From Ferruginibacter sp. (GTDB taxonomy: Bacteria; Bacteroidota; Bacteroidia; Chitinophagales; Chitinophagaceae): a DNA stretch of 33,658 nucleotides. Both the position numbers and the translations under genes were made by a program. The DNA is taken from NCBI GenBank assembly GCA_013141435.1, contig JABFQZ010000022.1:1-33658 (forward strand), in the 5' to 3' direction. Position 1 is the stretch's first letter; every line of letters begins with the position of its first letter. Positions 1 to 8,500 of the stretch are shown in pieces. Below the pieces are notes generated by a model, which saw only the letters and a program-made list of their open reading frames with translations, had not been told where the DNA came from and did not search any database.

Positions 1-230
1 TATAATTCTTTTTCGATGGTGCGAAGTACCTCGTCGGAAAAAACACCAGCTCCATACATTTTTTTTATCATTCCAGCTGGTACCATACCTTTTCTAAAGC
101 CAGGTATATTAGCTGTTTTACCATATTCTTTTAGCTTTTTTTCAAAAGCAGGTAGGTAATCTTCTTTTTGAAGTTTTACGGTTAATTTGTCTGTTAATAA
201 ACCAATGTTTTCTCTTACTACTGTTGCCAT
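1..230 (-). CDS. tig: Trigger factor, N-terminal part (cut by window edge)
   Basis: Ribosome-associated chaperone and peptidyl-prolyl isomerase that meets nascent chains at the exit tunnel. Only the first 76 codons are inside the window; the ATG is at 230 and the frame stays open to base 1. The visible peptide starts MATVVRENIGLLTDKLTV and contains the family's ribosome-docking loop as GFRKGMVP (usual form GFRKGKVP), followed by the typical region MIKKMYGAGVFSDEVL. The PPIase and C-terminal domains lie outside the window. The gene follows tRNA-Leu and a terminator hairpin on the same strand, with about 37 bp between hairpin and start codon. The identification is from motif recognition and is firm despite truncation. 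Confidence 0.9.
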   Translation of the reverse strand, partial: MATVVRENIGLLTDKLTVKLQKEDYLPAFEKKLKEYGKTANIPGFRKGMVPAGMIKKMYGAGVFSDEVLRTIEKEL

Positions 231-267
231 TTTGTTGTTTTTGTGCCACTTTTATTGATGTAGCATT

Positions 268-297
268 TAAAAAAAATCCTTCCGTTTTGGCGGAAGG
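268..297 (-). terminator. Rho-independent terminator after tRNA-Leu
   Basis: On the minus strand a perfect 7-bp stem (CCTTCCG/CGGAAGG, 278-284 with 291-297) with a 6-base loop is followed by a run of eight or so T (268-276). It sits 12 bp beyond the tRNA 3' end and only 37 bp before the tig start, so it either ends the tRNA transcript or modulates read-through into tig. Confidence 0.8.
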
Positions 298-309
298 TAC
301 TTGTTTGTG

Positions 310-391
310 TGCGGATAATAGGGGTCGAACCTACATGCCTTGCGGCGCTAGATCCTAAGTCTAGTGCGTCTGCCAATTTCGCCATATCCGC
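310..391 (-). tRNA. tRNA-Leu (anticodon UAG)
   Basis: The minus strand folds as a class II tRNA. The acceptor stem is GCGGATA/TATCCGC. The D arm contains AAATTGGCAGAC. The anticodon stem is CTAGA/TCTAG with loop CTTAGGA, giving anticodon TAG. There is a long variable arm (CGCCGCAAGGCA) and a T arm GTAGG-TTCGACC-CCTAT. The discriminator is A at 310. The 3' CCA is not encoded, so it must be added by the CCA-adding enzyme. This tRNA reads CUA-type leucine codons. Confidence 0.96.
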
Positions 392-401
392 AAATGGATT
401 G

Positions 402-432
402 CAAAATTAAGGAATATTTGTATAATTGTAAA
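402..432 (-). promoter_or_regulatory. Bacteroidota-type promoter for tRNA-Leu
   Basis: The minus strand has TAATTTTG (402-409), a perfect match to the -7 box TAnnTTTG, with TTTA (429-432) exactly 19 bp upstream in the place of the -33 TTTG box. It lies about 10 bp ahead of the tRNA 5' end. Box match, spacing and position agree; activity is inferred. Confidence 0.65.
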
Positions 433-713
433 GTTTTTTAATATTTTTTGTAAAAAGGATATTTTATGCAACATCTTTTTTTACTTCTACATAATTTGTA
501 TAAATCCGATTTAGGTAAAACAACTTTTGGTAATTATTAAAAGTAGTGCTAATAAGTAATAACAAATTTTCAGAACTTTACATTTGTGATACAATATTTT
601 TGTGAAAAAAAGTGTACATATCTCTTATTGTTGAAAATACTTAAACTGTTATAAAGAGCCATAAACAATACTAAAATTTTATTAACGTTGGTATATTTAT
701 AAAACAGAATTGG
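433..713. other. Gene-free spacer
   Basis: A very A+T-rich gap between the end of the pigment minus operon (stop at 714-716) and the tRNA promoter. I see no clear hairpin terminator for the operon, no repeat and no convincing small gene. The longest small frame noticed is a 21-codon ATG frame at 465 on the plus strand with nothing to support it. Confidence 0.6.
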
Positions 714-2012
714 TTAATTTTTTCTATTGTCAATAAATTTTATAATTTTTCTACCAGTTTCGGGCATTTGCATTTTTTGTATTTCTTCTTTGTTTATATA
801 TTTTATGTGTGGGCTTACTCTTAATCTTGCTTGTAAATTTGCTCTTATTTTTCTATTTGTTTCGTCGGAAATATTTATTGGCAAAATGTAAATTAATACT
901 TCGTCGGTATTCATTTCGTTTGAATATACTTCGGCCACATAATCTACAACTGTATCCATTTCATTTAAAATATCGAATAGTGCTGGAGGGTACAATGTAG
1001 TGCCTTTGTATTTTATCATTTGTTTTTTTCGGCCTACTATTGGCGATAGCCTAATGCTTGTGCGCCCACAGCTACATGGTTCTTCGTAATAATTGCAAAT
1101 GTCGCCAGTTTTGTATCGTAGTAATGGCATACCTTCTACGCCTAAGGTAGTAATGGTAACTTCGCCAGCTTGGCCTGATGGTACTTGCTGGTTGTTTTCG
1201 TCGAGCATTTCCAAAATAATTAATTCTGGTTGCATGTGGCCGCCATTAAATTTTGTACACTCTGTAAATGCAGTTTGCATTTCGGTAGATGCATAGGTAG
1301 AAAATAATTGTAAATGCCAAGCATCGGTAATTTTTTTGCCTAAAATGTTTAACGAAAAATCGTTGTTACGAATATTTTCGCCAATGCAAATGGCTTTTTT
1401 TACTGATGTTTTATTTACATCTATATTATGTTCGTTTGCGTATTGTATTAGTTTTACTATAAATGATGGTACTGCTACAATTGCCGATGGTTGCAACCTT
1501 AAAATTGTGTCCCATTGTAATGATGGTACGCCTGGCCCAAGTCGTATAATGCCTGCACCCATTTTGCGTATGCCAGAGTAATATGCCATGCCTGCCATAA
1601 ATTGCCTATCGAGTGTGAGCATTAGTTGGTACACATCTTCGGCACTACCATTGGCAGTAGTAAATGATGCATATTCGTTGTATGCTAATCTGTTTAAATC
1701 GTTTTCGGTAAGTGCTATGGTTACTGGACTGCCAAGTGTGCCCGAAGTAGAGCTGTACTCTATTATTTTATTTTTGGGAACACACAAAAAATCGTAGTTG
1801 TTTTTTTGTAAATCTTCTTTGCAAGTAGTTGGTAATTTGTTTAAATCTTTGAGGGTTTTTATGCAGTTAGGGTTTATATTATTTTGGGCAAATAGTTTTT
1901 TATAAAACGGCGAATAGTTGGTTACATATAATATTAAATCTTGCAATTTTTTTTCTTGCATTAATTGTATTTCGGCTTTTGGTTGAAATGATGTTTGTGT
2001 AGAATAAATCAT
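714..2012 (-). CDS. PaaK-like adenylate-forming acid:CoA/ACP ligase
   Basis: Member of the phenylacetate-CoA ligase branch of the ANL superfamily, 432 residues, close to the usual PaaK length. The nucleotide-binding loop is STSGTLGSP (residues 88-96), followed by YASTEMQTAF, which occupies the Y-x-x-TE adenine-binding motif, and the hinge region with TGDICNY, CSCGRTS and VGRKKQMIKYKGTTLYPP, all characteristic of PaaK-type enzymes. In a flexirubin setting the likely job is activation of an aryl acid starter (for example a hydroxycinnamate) for loading on the ACP; the substrate is inference. It is the last gene of the minus operon: its ATG shares one base with the acpS stop (TAATG), implying translational coupling. 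No terminator was recognised downstream. Confidence 0.85.
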   Translation of the reverse strand: MIYSTQTSFQPKAEIQLMQEKKLQDLILYVTNYSPFYKKLFAQNNINPNCIKTLKDLNKLPTTCKEDLQKNNYDFLCVPKNKIIEYSSTSGTLGSPVTIALTENDLNRLAYNEYASFTTANGSAEDVYQLMLTLDRQFMAGMAYYSGIRKMGAGIIRLGPGVPSLQWDTILRLQPSAIVAVPSFIVKLIQYANEHNIDVNKTSVKKAICIGENIRNNDFSLNILGKKITDAWHLQLFSTYASTEMQTAFTECTKFNGGHMQPELIILEMLDENNQQVPSGQAGEVTITTLGVEGMPLLRYKTGDICNYYEEPCSCGRTSIRLSPIVGRKKQMIKYKGTTLYPPALFDILNEMDTVVDYVAEVYSNEMNTDEVLIYILPINISDETNRKIRANLQARLRVSPHIKYINKEEIQKMQMPETGRKIIKFIDNRKN

Positions 2013-2386
2013 TATTTTTCTATTATTACTATTGCTGTTGCTATTGTTTTTAAATGAGATAATGATACTGATATATTATTAAATTTGAGGGCTGCAATAG
2101 TGTTTGCTGTTTTGCCTTTTAGGTTTATTTGCGGCTTGCCGGCTTGGTTATTTATTATTTCTATTTCGTTAAATGCTGTGCCAGTTGCCCACCCTGTACC
2201 CAATGCTTTTAAAAATGCCTCTTTAGCTGCAAATCTTGCTGCATAATGCTCGTACTTATTTGCCATTTGTTCGCAATAATTTATTTCTGCTTCAGAAAAA
2301 ACTAATTCTCTAAAGCCTTCGCCTTTACATATTTTTGTAGCTACTCTTTCTACTTCTATTAAATCTATACCTGTTCCAAAAATCAT
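2012..2386 (-). CDS. acpS: Holo-[acyl-carrier-protein] synthase
   Basis: Transfers 4'-phosphopantetheine from CoA to the conserved Ser of ACPs. The 124 residues are the normal AcpS length. The N-terminus GTGIDLIEVERV carries the metal-binding Asp (D8), and RFAAKEAFLKALGTG carries the metal-binding Glu (E56) and the family signature. It lies 4 bp after the C45 gene and overlaps the ligase gene by one base, so it is co-transcribed with pigment genes. The obvious partner is the discrete ACP at 19384-19647. Whether this is the genome's only AcpS or a dedicated copy cannot be told from the window. Confidence 0.93.
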   Translation of the reverse strand: MIFGTGIDLIEVERVATKICKGEGFRELVFSEAEINYCEQMANKYEHYAARFAAKEAFLKALGTGWATGTAFNEIEIINNQAGKPQINLKGKTANTIAALKFNNISVSLSHLKTIATAIVIIEK

Positions 2387-2390
2387 GTTG

Positions 2391-4052
2391 CTATTTTTTT
2401 GTACATTTTGCTATTTGGTTTGTAATATGTTCTTCTTCTGCTTTAGTAGCTATTGTTTTTGTAAGTGCTGTTTTATAATAAACTAAGGCTTTGGCAAATT
2501 GCTTTTTTTTAAATAAATAATCGCCTGCCAATAAATAACTGTTGTAAAATTGGGGATTACTTGCAACAAGGTTTTCAATATTTACATCTTTATCATCAGC
2601 AATTTGTTGTTTTAAGTTTCTGAAATTTACAAAGTTTTTATATGCCTGGGTTTGTAAAAAAGTATCAGCTGCTATTTCTAAATTGGTTTCGGATATTTCA
2701 ATATTTTGCTTTAACCCTTTTAAAGCAAAAACTTTTTTTAAGTCGTAGGCCACAAATTTGCCAAGTTGCCATGGTGCTGTAGAAACCCAAACTATGCCTT
2801 TTTGTGGCTCAAAAACCACAGAATGGTGAGCTATTAATTGGTTTATAGCTTTTTCGTTTCCATCTCCAATATCTGTATTTTGTAAACCTTTTCTATCCCT
2901 TAAAATATCTACCGAATTTTGTACTGTGTTTTTTTCGGTTGCATTCATTAATTCCATTAACCTTTCGTACCTATATTGCGATGCACTGTTTTTAATTTGG
3001 TCAATATTTTTTTCGGAATTTACTAACCCTTTGCTTTGAAAATGATTGGTGCATGTAATAAAGTTTTTGTTGGGGTCGTACACATCTATTGCTGTAGGTG
3101 TTTTTTCTATTATTACTGCCTTATTATCTGCAGCCGATGCTACTAAAAACGATTCGGATACAAACATGTTTCTTTTTTTTGCAATGGCAATAGCTTCATT
3201 AATATTTTTTGCATATTGCAAAATTTCTCTGGTTACTATAGATACAGGTGTAGCAGAACCTGTAGGATAATCTGACTTGGCTGCGTTTATGGTAACAGCT
3301 AAACCTTCATCATTCATACCAGATACTGCACCTATAAAACCACCCCAAGTTATTGTCATAAATTTATGCCCATGTGTAGGGTTAAAAAAAGCTACAATTT
3401 TATCTTTGGCAAATTTATCGCCTACATAAAAATCGAAATTACGACCAATAATCATTGTACTATCTTTTGATTTGCTGCCCCAAGTGCCAAATGATGTACA
3501 ACCTACTAGTGCAAGGTTTTGCAATGCATGCCCAATGTCGTGTGCGGCATGGTAATTTAATATTCGTTGGTAATTTGTACCAAGATATTGGTATGCTGGT
3601 GATGCCGATTCGGATACTCCATAAATTTCGTCTCTGTACTCTTCAGTTATATTTTTATCCAAATTTCTGTTGAACCAACCTATAAAATATTTTAACTTAT
3701 TACGGGTAAAAGTTGATGGTATCATTTTAGAAATTTGTTCGCTAAAATGATCTTCTTGTAGCATTACAAGCTCTTTGGTAAGTTTTCCGTTTACAACTCC
3801 CATTTCGTAGCCATTTCCTTCTACATAAAGCTCGTATAATCCGCTATTACTTTTTTTAAACCAACTATTATTTAAAGTGTAAAAACCAGTAGAGTTTTGT
3901 GTACGTTGCCATTGGATACTATGTTTGTTTGCAATTTTTGGATTTGGCACATGGGCAACTTTTACCAAATAAATAGCGGCCACAAACAATAATAAAATTA
4001 TTGCAGCTATTACCCTCAGTATTCTTCTTGCTATTTTTCTTTTATTAAGCAT
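2391..4052 (-). CDS. C45-family Ntn acyltransferase/hydrolase, membrane-anchored
   Basis: A 553-residue protein with a positively charged N-terminus and one transmembrane helix (about residues 12-32), then a domain of the acyl-CoA:6-aminopenicillanate acyltransferase (peptidase C45) type. The probable autocatalytic nucleophile is C185 in LVGCTSFGTW, followed by the family's GRNFDF and a glycine-rich core (WGGFIGAVSGMNDEGLAVT). The C-terminal 60 or so residues resemble a TPR hairpin (YLLAGDYLFKKKQFAKALVYYKTAL). Since the Cys is internal, activation by cleavage before C185 would be expected from family knowledge, which would release the catalytic part from the anchor. It overlaps the upstream FAD gene by 8 bp. 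In this cluster it could transfer or hydrolyse an acyl chain of the pigment; the substrate is unknown. Confidence 0.8.
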   Translation of the reverse strand: MLNKRKIARRILRVIAAIILLLFVAAIYLVKVAHVPNPKIANKHSIQWQRTQNSTGFYTLNNSWFKKSNSGLYELYVEGNGYEMGVVNGKLTKELVMLQEDHFSEQISKMIPSTFTRNKLKYFIGWFNRNLDKNITEEYRDEIYGVSESASPAYQYLGTNYQRILNYHAAHDIGHALQNLALVGCTSFGTWGSKSKDSTMIIGRNFDFYVGDKFAKDKIVAFFNPTHGHKFMTITWGGFIGAVSGMNDEGLAVTINAAKSDYPTGSATPVSIVTREILQYAKNINEAIAIAKKRNMFVSESFLVASAADNKAVIIEKTPTAIDVYDPNKNFITCTNHFQSKGLVNSEKNIDQIKNSASQYRYERLMELMNATEKNTVQNSVDILRDRKGLQNTDIGDGNEKAINQLIAHHSVVFEPQKGIVWVSTAPWQLGKFVAYDLKKVFALKGLKQNIEISETNLEIAADTFLQTQAYKNFVNFRNLKQQIADDKDVNIENLVASNPQFYNSYLLAGDYLFKKKQFAKALVYYKTALTKTIATKAEEEHITNQIAKCTKK

Positions 4053-5565
4053 TTCTAATTTTTTCTATAATACTTTCGTTTTCCATAATAGCAGTACAAG
4101 TTACAAGCCCACTCATGGTAGCACCTAATATACCATGCAAATTTAGGTTTTGTCCGGTTAAAAAAAGGTTAGATATTTTTGTACGTGGCGATATAAAAGT
4201 TTTTAGCGGATTGCTATAATCTTTTGCAATACCGTACATGGAGCCATCTTCGGTGCCAATATAATCTCTAAAAGATAGTGGAGTAGATGTATAATATTTA
4301 TCAATACTATTTTTTAGACCAGCAAATTTTTCTTCTACACAGTTCAAAAGGATTTCAGCTTTTTGCTTTTTAAATTCTTCATAATCATTTCCTCTACTGG
4401 TTTCTGAAGTTACTGTATTAAATGTATTTGCCCATTTTGCAACTTCGTCAAAACGCATGTAAGTCAAAATATTCATGCTTTCGGCATAATCTGTATTTTT
4501 TGATGATGCTCCAAAAAAAACAGCATAACCCAATGGCCAGTTTTCGTTAGTGTGGTTTACCATATTCCAAACATGGCCTTCTTTGTGATAGTAATAATTA
4601 TGCTTTACATATTTTAGGGTGTCTTTTTTTAAAACAATATTTAATGCAAAGCATGCAATTGTATTATCTAAACCTTTTATTCTGTTTCGATAAGCATTTT
4701 TTATTAAATGCGTATCCGTCATATCTAAAGTACGTACAGGGTGCATATTTGAAATAAAAATTTTTCCTAAAACTAATGTTCCATTGCTAAGTTCTACAGC
4801 TGTTACCTTATCATCATCTACAATTATTTTTTTCACTTCAGCATTTCTTCTTATTTCGCCTTTGTTTTCTCTAATATTTTGCACCATATATTTTCCAATA
4901 TTTGAGCCACCATCTATACATTTCCATGTGCTTTCTATATAGCTATTTAAAATCATAGCATGTACATAAAAAGGTGTTTTGTTTTCTTTTAAGGCGTACA
5001 ACATATTGCTGCCTATGAGTACTGCTTGTAGTTTTTTATTATTGGTTATTGATTCAATAAATGTTTTTGTATCTATTTCTAAAACTGATGTTTTTTCGTT
5101 TATATCGCCTCCTGTACGCAAATTGTAAAGAGGAAATTTATCACAAATTTCTATTATTTTATTGCAATATTTTCGTAATGCATTTTCCTCATCTGGAAAA
5201 AATGCAAGTAATTTTTTTATAAAATTTTCGTAACCTTGTGCATGCGGATATTGGTTTTCGTCATTCTCTATTAAAATGGTATCGAAAACATCGTTATCCA
5301 TTTTTTGCAATTTTAGTTTATTTAATATGCCTAAGTATTTAAAAACCTGATGTAAGTTTTGCCCTTTGCCAAGTCCTCCAAGATAATGCACACCAGAATC
5401 GAAAATTACTTTATCTCTAACATAAGTTTGTAGCGAACCACCTACTTGTTTGTTTTTTTCGAGCACACAGACAGTGTAACCTTCTTTGCTCAATATATCT
5501 GCACACAGCAAACCTCCCATACCACTTCCAATAATTACTATATCAAAAACTTTGTTATTATCCAT
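4045..5565 (-). CDS. FAD-dependent oxidoreductase, phytoene desaturase-like
   Basis: A 506-residue flavoprotein of the CrtI/carotenoid isomerase-like group. The N-terminal dinucleotide-binding fold is FDIVIIGSGMGG (G13-x-G15-x-x-G18), followed by VLEKNKQVGGSLQTY and FDSGVHYLGG; the C-terminal FAD-contacting segment includes FLTGQNLNLHGILGATMSG. I place the start at the ATG at 5565 (MDNNKVFDIV); a longer frame from a TTG at 5577 would overlap the upstream gene. With this start the gap to the upstream stop is 1 bp. There is no phytoene synthase nearby, so a carotenoid role is unlikely; desaturation, isomerisation or oxidation of the polyene or resorcinol part is inferred. It is paralogous in type to the FAD gene at 21872-23539. 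Confidence 0.83.
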   Translation of the reverse strand: MDNNKVFDIVIIGSGMGGLLCADILSKEGYTVCVLEKNKQVGGSLQTYVRDKVIFDSGVHYLGGLGKGQNLHQVFKYLGILNKLKLQKMDNDVFDTILIENDENQYPHAQGYENFIKKLLAFFPDEENALRKYCNKIIEICDKFPLYNLRTGGDINEKTSVLEIDTKTFIESITNNKKLQAVLIGSNMLYALKENKTPFYVHAMILNSYIESTWKCIDGGSNIGKYMVQNIRENKGEIRRNAEVKKIIVDDDKVTAVELSNGTLVLGKIFISNMHPVRTLDMTDTHLIKNAYRNRIKGLDNTIACFALNIVLKKDTLKYVKHNYYYHKEGHVWNMVNHTNENWPLGYAVFFGASSKNTDYAESMNILTYMRFDEVAKWANTFNTVTSETSRGNDYEEFKKQKAEILLNCVEEKFAGLKNSIDKYYTSTPLSFRDYIGTEDGSMYGIAKDYSNPLKTFISPRTKISNLFLTGQNLNLHGILGATMSGLVTCTAIMENESIIEKIRNA

Positions 5566-5566
5566 A

Positions 5567-8500
5567 CTACAAATCAATATTATTTTTTAATACAAATATG
5601 GTGTTAGATGTTACTTTTGAATCGCTAATTTCTTCACACAATAAATTATTTTCCTTTGCCAATTCTTTTACCATAGAGCCAGATAAAAAAAACAATCCTT
5701 TGTCGGTTATTTTATTAAACTTAAATAGTTTGGTAGAGAACATTTCTGTGAGTTCGGTTTTTTTGTGCTTTGTTGTATCATCTTTATCTCCATCTCTAAT
5801 TATTAATACCCCATTTCTATTCAAATTATTAATACAATCTATTATTACTTTTTTTTGATCGTATGGTTGCAAATAATGCAATACATCTGCAATAATTATT
5901 GCATCGTATTTTTCTAATGTAAAATTTAATAAATTGGCTGCTATAAAATTTATATCATTTGTTTTACTAAAACAATGGTTTGCCGTTTCAATTTTTTCTT
6001 CGTCATAATCTATACCAGTAATTATTCTTTTATTAGATGTAAAATAAAGCATGTACGACATAAAGCCATAGCCACAACCAATATCTAAAATTTTGCCTTG
6101 TAATGGTACTAACTTGTGAAAAACTTCATAGTTGTTTTCGAGCCTTGTTTTTATACGCATGTACCACTCTACAAATGGGCCTTTGTAAATATAGTTGTAT
6201 ATTAATTTTTCTCTAAAATACTTTGGCTGTTCTATTTCTTTTCGTAAATTTTCAAACTCTTCGCTAAAGTATTTTCTTACTGCCTTTGATTTTTCGGCAT
6301 AGTTATTTCCAAAATTGGTATGACTAATTTTAATTCGGGGCAAAAATTTTAATGTTACTTGCCCATCTTTTAATAATGCATCTTTTTTTGTAAGCGCATA
6401 ATTAGTACCATGTATAATTATTGGTAATAAATCTATACCAAGCTTTTCAGCTAAATAAAAAGCCCCTTTATGAAATCTGCCAATTGTACCATCTTCGGAT
6501 CTTGTACCTTCTGGAAAAATAACAATGGAATAACCATGCTTTATTCTGTCTGCAATTTTATCCAAATTTTTATCTACATCTTCGGCCGGAAAATAATCTG
6601 CCATACGTATAACTGGACCAAAAAATGGCGCATTCCATTTTTTATTGTTTGTAAACATTAAAATTTTAGGATGCAATTTTATTAATGGCACAATATCTAA
6701 TGATGATTGATGATTGCATATTATAATTGCTGGTTCTGAAAAATTTTCGTTTAGTGGGTTTATAATTTTCTTTTTTACATTTATCATTACGTTCATTAAT
6801 ACCCAGCATGCCTTTGATAAAAAAGTGTGATACAACAATTTCCCTTTTTCTTTTACTCCCAAATGTGCAAATAGCCTACCAACTCCCACAAATAAAACAC
6901 TGCAAGAAATAAAAAGTGAAAATGCAAAAGAAGATTTATGGAAATTGGTAAATGTCCAAGGAAATAACTTTTTATTAGCTCTGTTTTTTATTAATAAATT
7001 GAACAAAAATGGTATTAAAATTTGCGACATTATTACAACACTTAATATGCCTACAATTGCAATAATGGCAATAGATTGTAAAGCTGGGTGCTTTGCAAAA
7101 ATTAAAACACCTAAACCTGCTATGGTTGTAATTGCCGATAAAAGGATAGATGATTTAAAGGACGATAAATTTTTCTTTCCTGTTTTGTATTCTTGCAATA
7201 ATCCATCCATTATAAAAAGACTATAATCATCGCCCAAGCCAAAAATTAAGGTAGATACAATAATGTTTATAATATTAAATTGTATGCCAAATAAGCCCAT
7301 AATGCCCAATATCCAAATCCAACTTATAAGCATTGGTATAAATGATACCAGCGTTAATTCGATACGGCCATACATAATAAGTAAAACAAAAAATACTAGT
7401 AGAGAAGTCATTAAAGCAATCTTTGAAAAATCGGCATTAATAATATCTACCAACTTGCTCGATAGGTATTGCTTATCTAAGACAGTTACGTATTTGTTAT
7501 TTTCAAAAGTTTTGTACACATATTTCTTATTTTCTGGCGCAACTTTTACAAGTGTTACAACGGTTGTTTTTTCTGGCTTTTCGGTAATGTAATCGTCCAA
7601 AAAGTTTTTTCTTATTGCTTCTATAGCATCAGCATTTGCCGGCACAAAAGTTTTATTTATTAATGTTTTAAAATTATTGAATGCACTTGTGTTAAATTTA
7701 AGTTTTTCTCCTTTTTGTATAAGCGTATTTATTAATTTTGTTTTTTTATCGGATGTCCAATAGTTGTTCCATTTTTCGATTCTTGCTTTTTGCAACGAAT
7801 CGGAAATAATGAGAGAGGAAACACCAGAATACTTTTTTACAATTCCATTTTTTTCTAATGTTTGAATATCGGAAAGCAACTTTTCATTATTTACCAATGC
7901 GTCATTATAAGTTTTACCTTCAGTTACAACATAAATAGATTGTAAAGCATATTTATTAATGTTATTTAATTGAGTTTCTGCTTTTTTTAAAGAAGCAGAC
8001 ATGTAATTCATTTTTCCTAAATCGGATTGAAACCCAACTTTTGTTGCCCAATAAGAAAAGAAAATAGTGCATACTAAAATAATAAGTACAAGGTATTTAT
8101 TATACTCTGGCTTATAACTTGCAATTTTATCTATTATTGAAAGTGATTTTATTGTGGCCGTTGCTTGCTCTTTTTTTGTAACAATAAAGTGTGGTAAAAA
8201 TATTAATGAGCAAATTGATGCTCCAATTAAACTAAATGCAGCAAAGAGCCCTAAGTCTTTTAGCATATCGGATTGTACAAATTGTAAGCATAAAAAACCA
8301 CCAATTGTTGTAAAACTACCTACAGTCATTGGTATTGCTAAATCTTTTATTACTTGCTGTATATTTTTTGTATGCCTATAGTGATTAAAAACATGTAGCG
8401 AATAGTTTACAGCAATACCTAATACCACCGAACCAGTTGCAAGCGCAATTACTGAAATGCCTCCTTTTATAAAATAAATAGCGGCTATAGAAAATAATGC

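Noticed and set aside
465..530. 21-codon plus-strand frame in the spacer before the tRNA
   Set aside because: No conserved look, no signal and no context; expected by chance in A+T-rich DNA.
4045..5565. Carotenoid cluster because of phytoene-desaturase-like genes
   Set aside because: No crtB, crtY, crtZ or GGPP synthase nearby; DarA, DarB, ACP and KS genes show a flexirubin or dialkylresorcinol type pathway.
5566..5577. Longer start (TTG at 5577) for the first FAD gene
   Set aside because: It would overlap the upstream gene and adds four residues before a normal ATG start MDNNKVFDIV at 5565.
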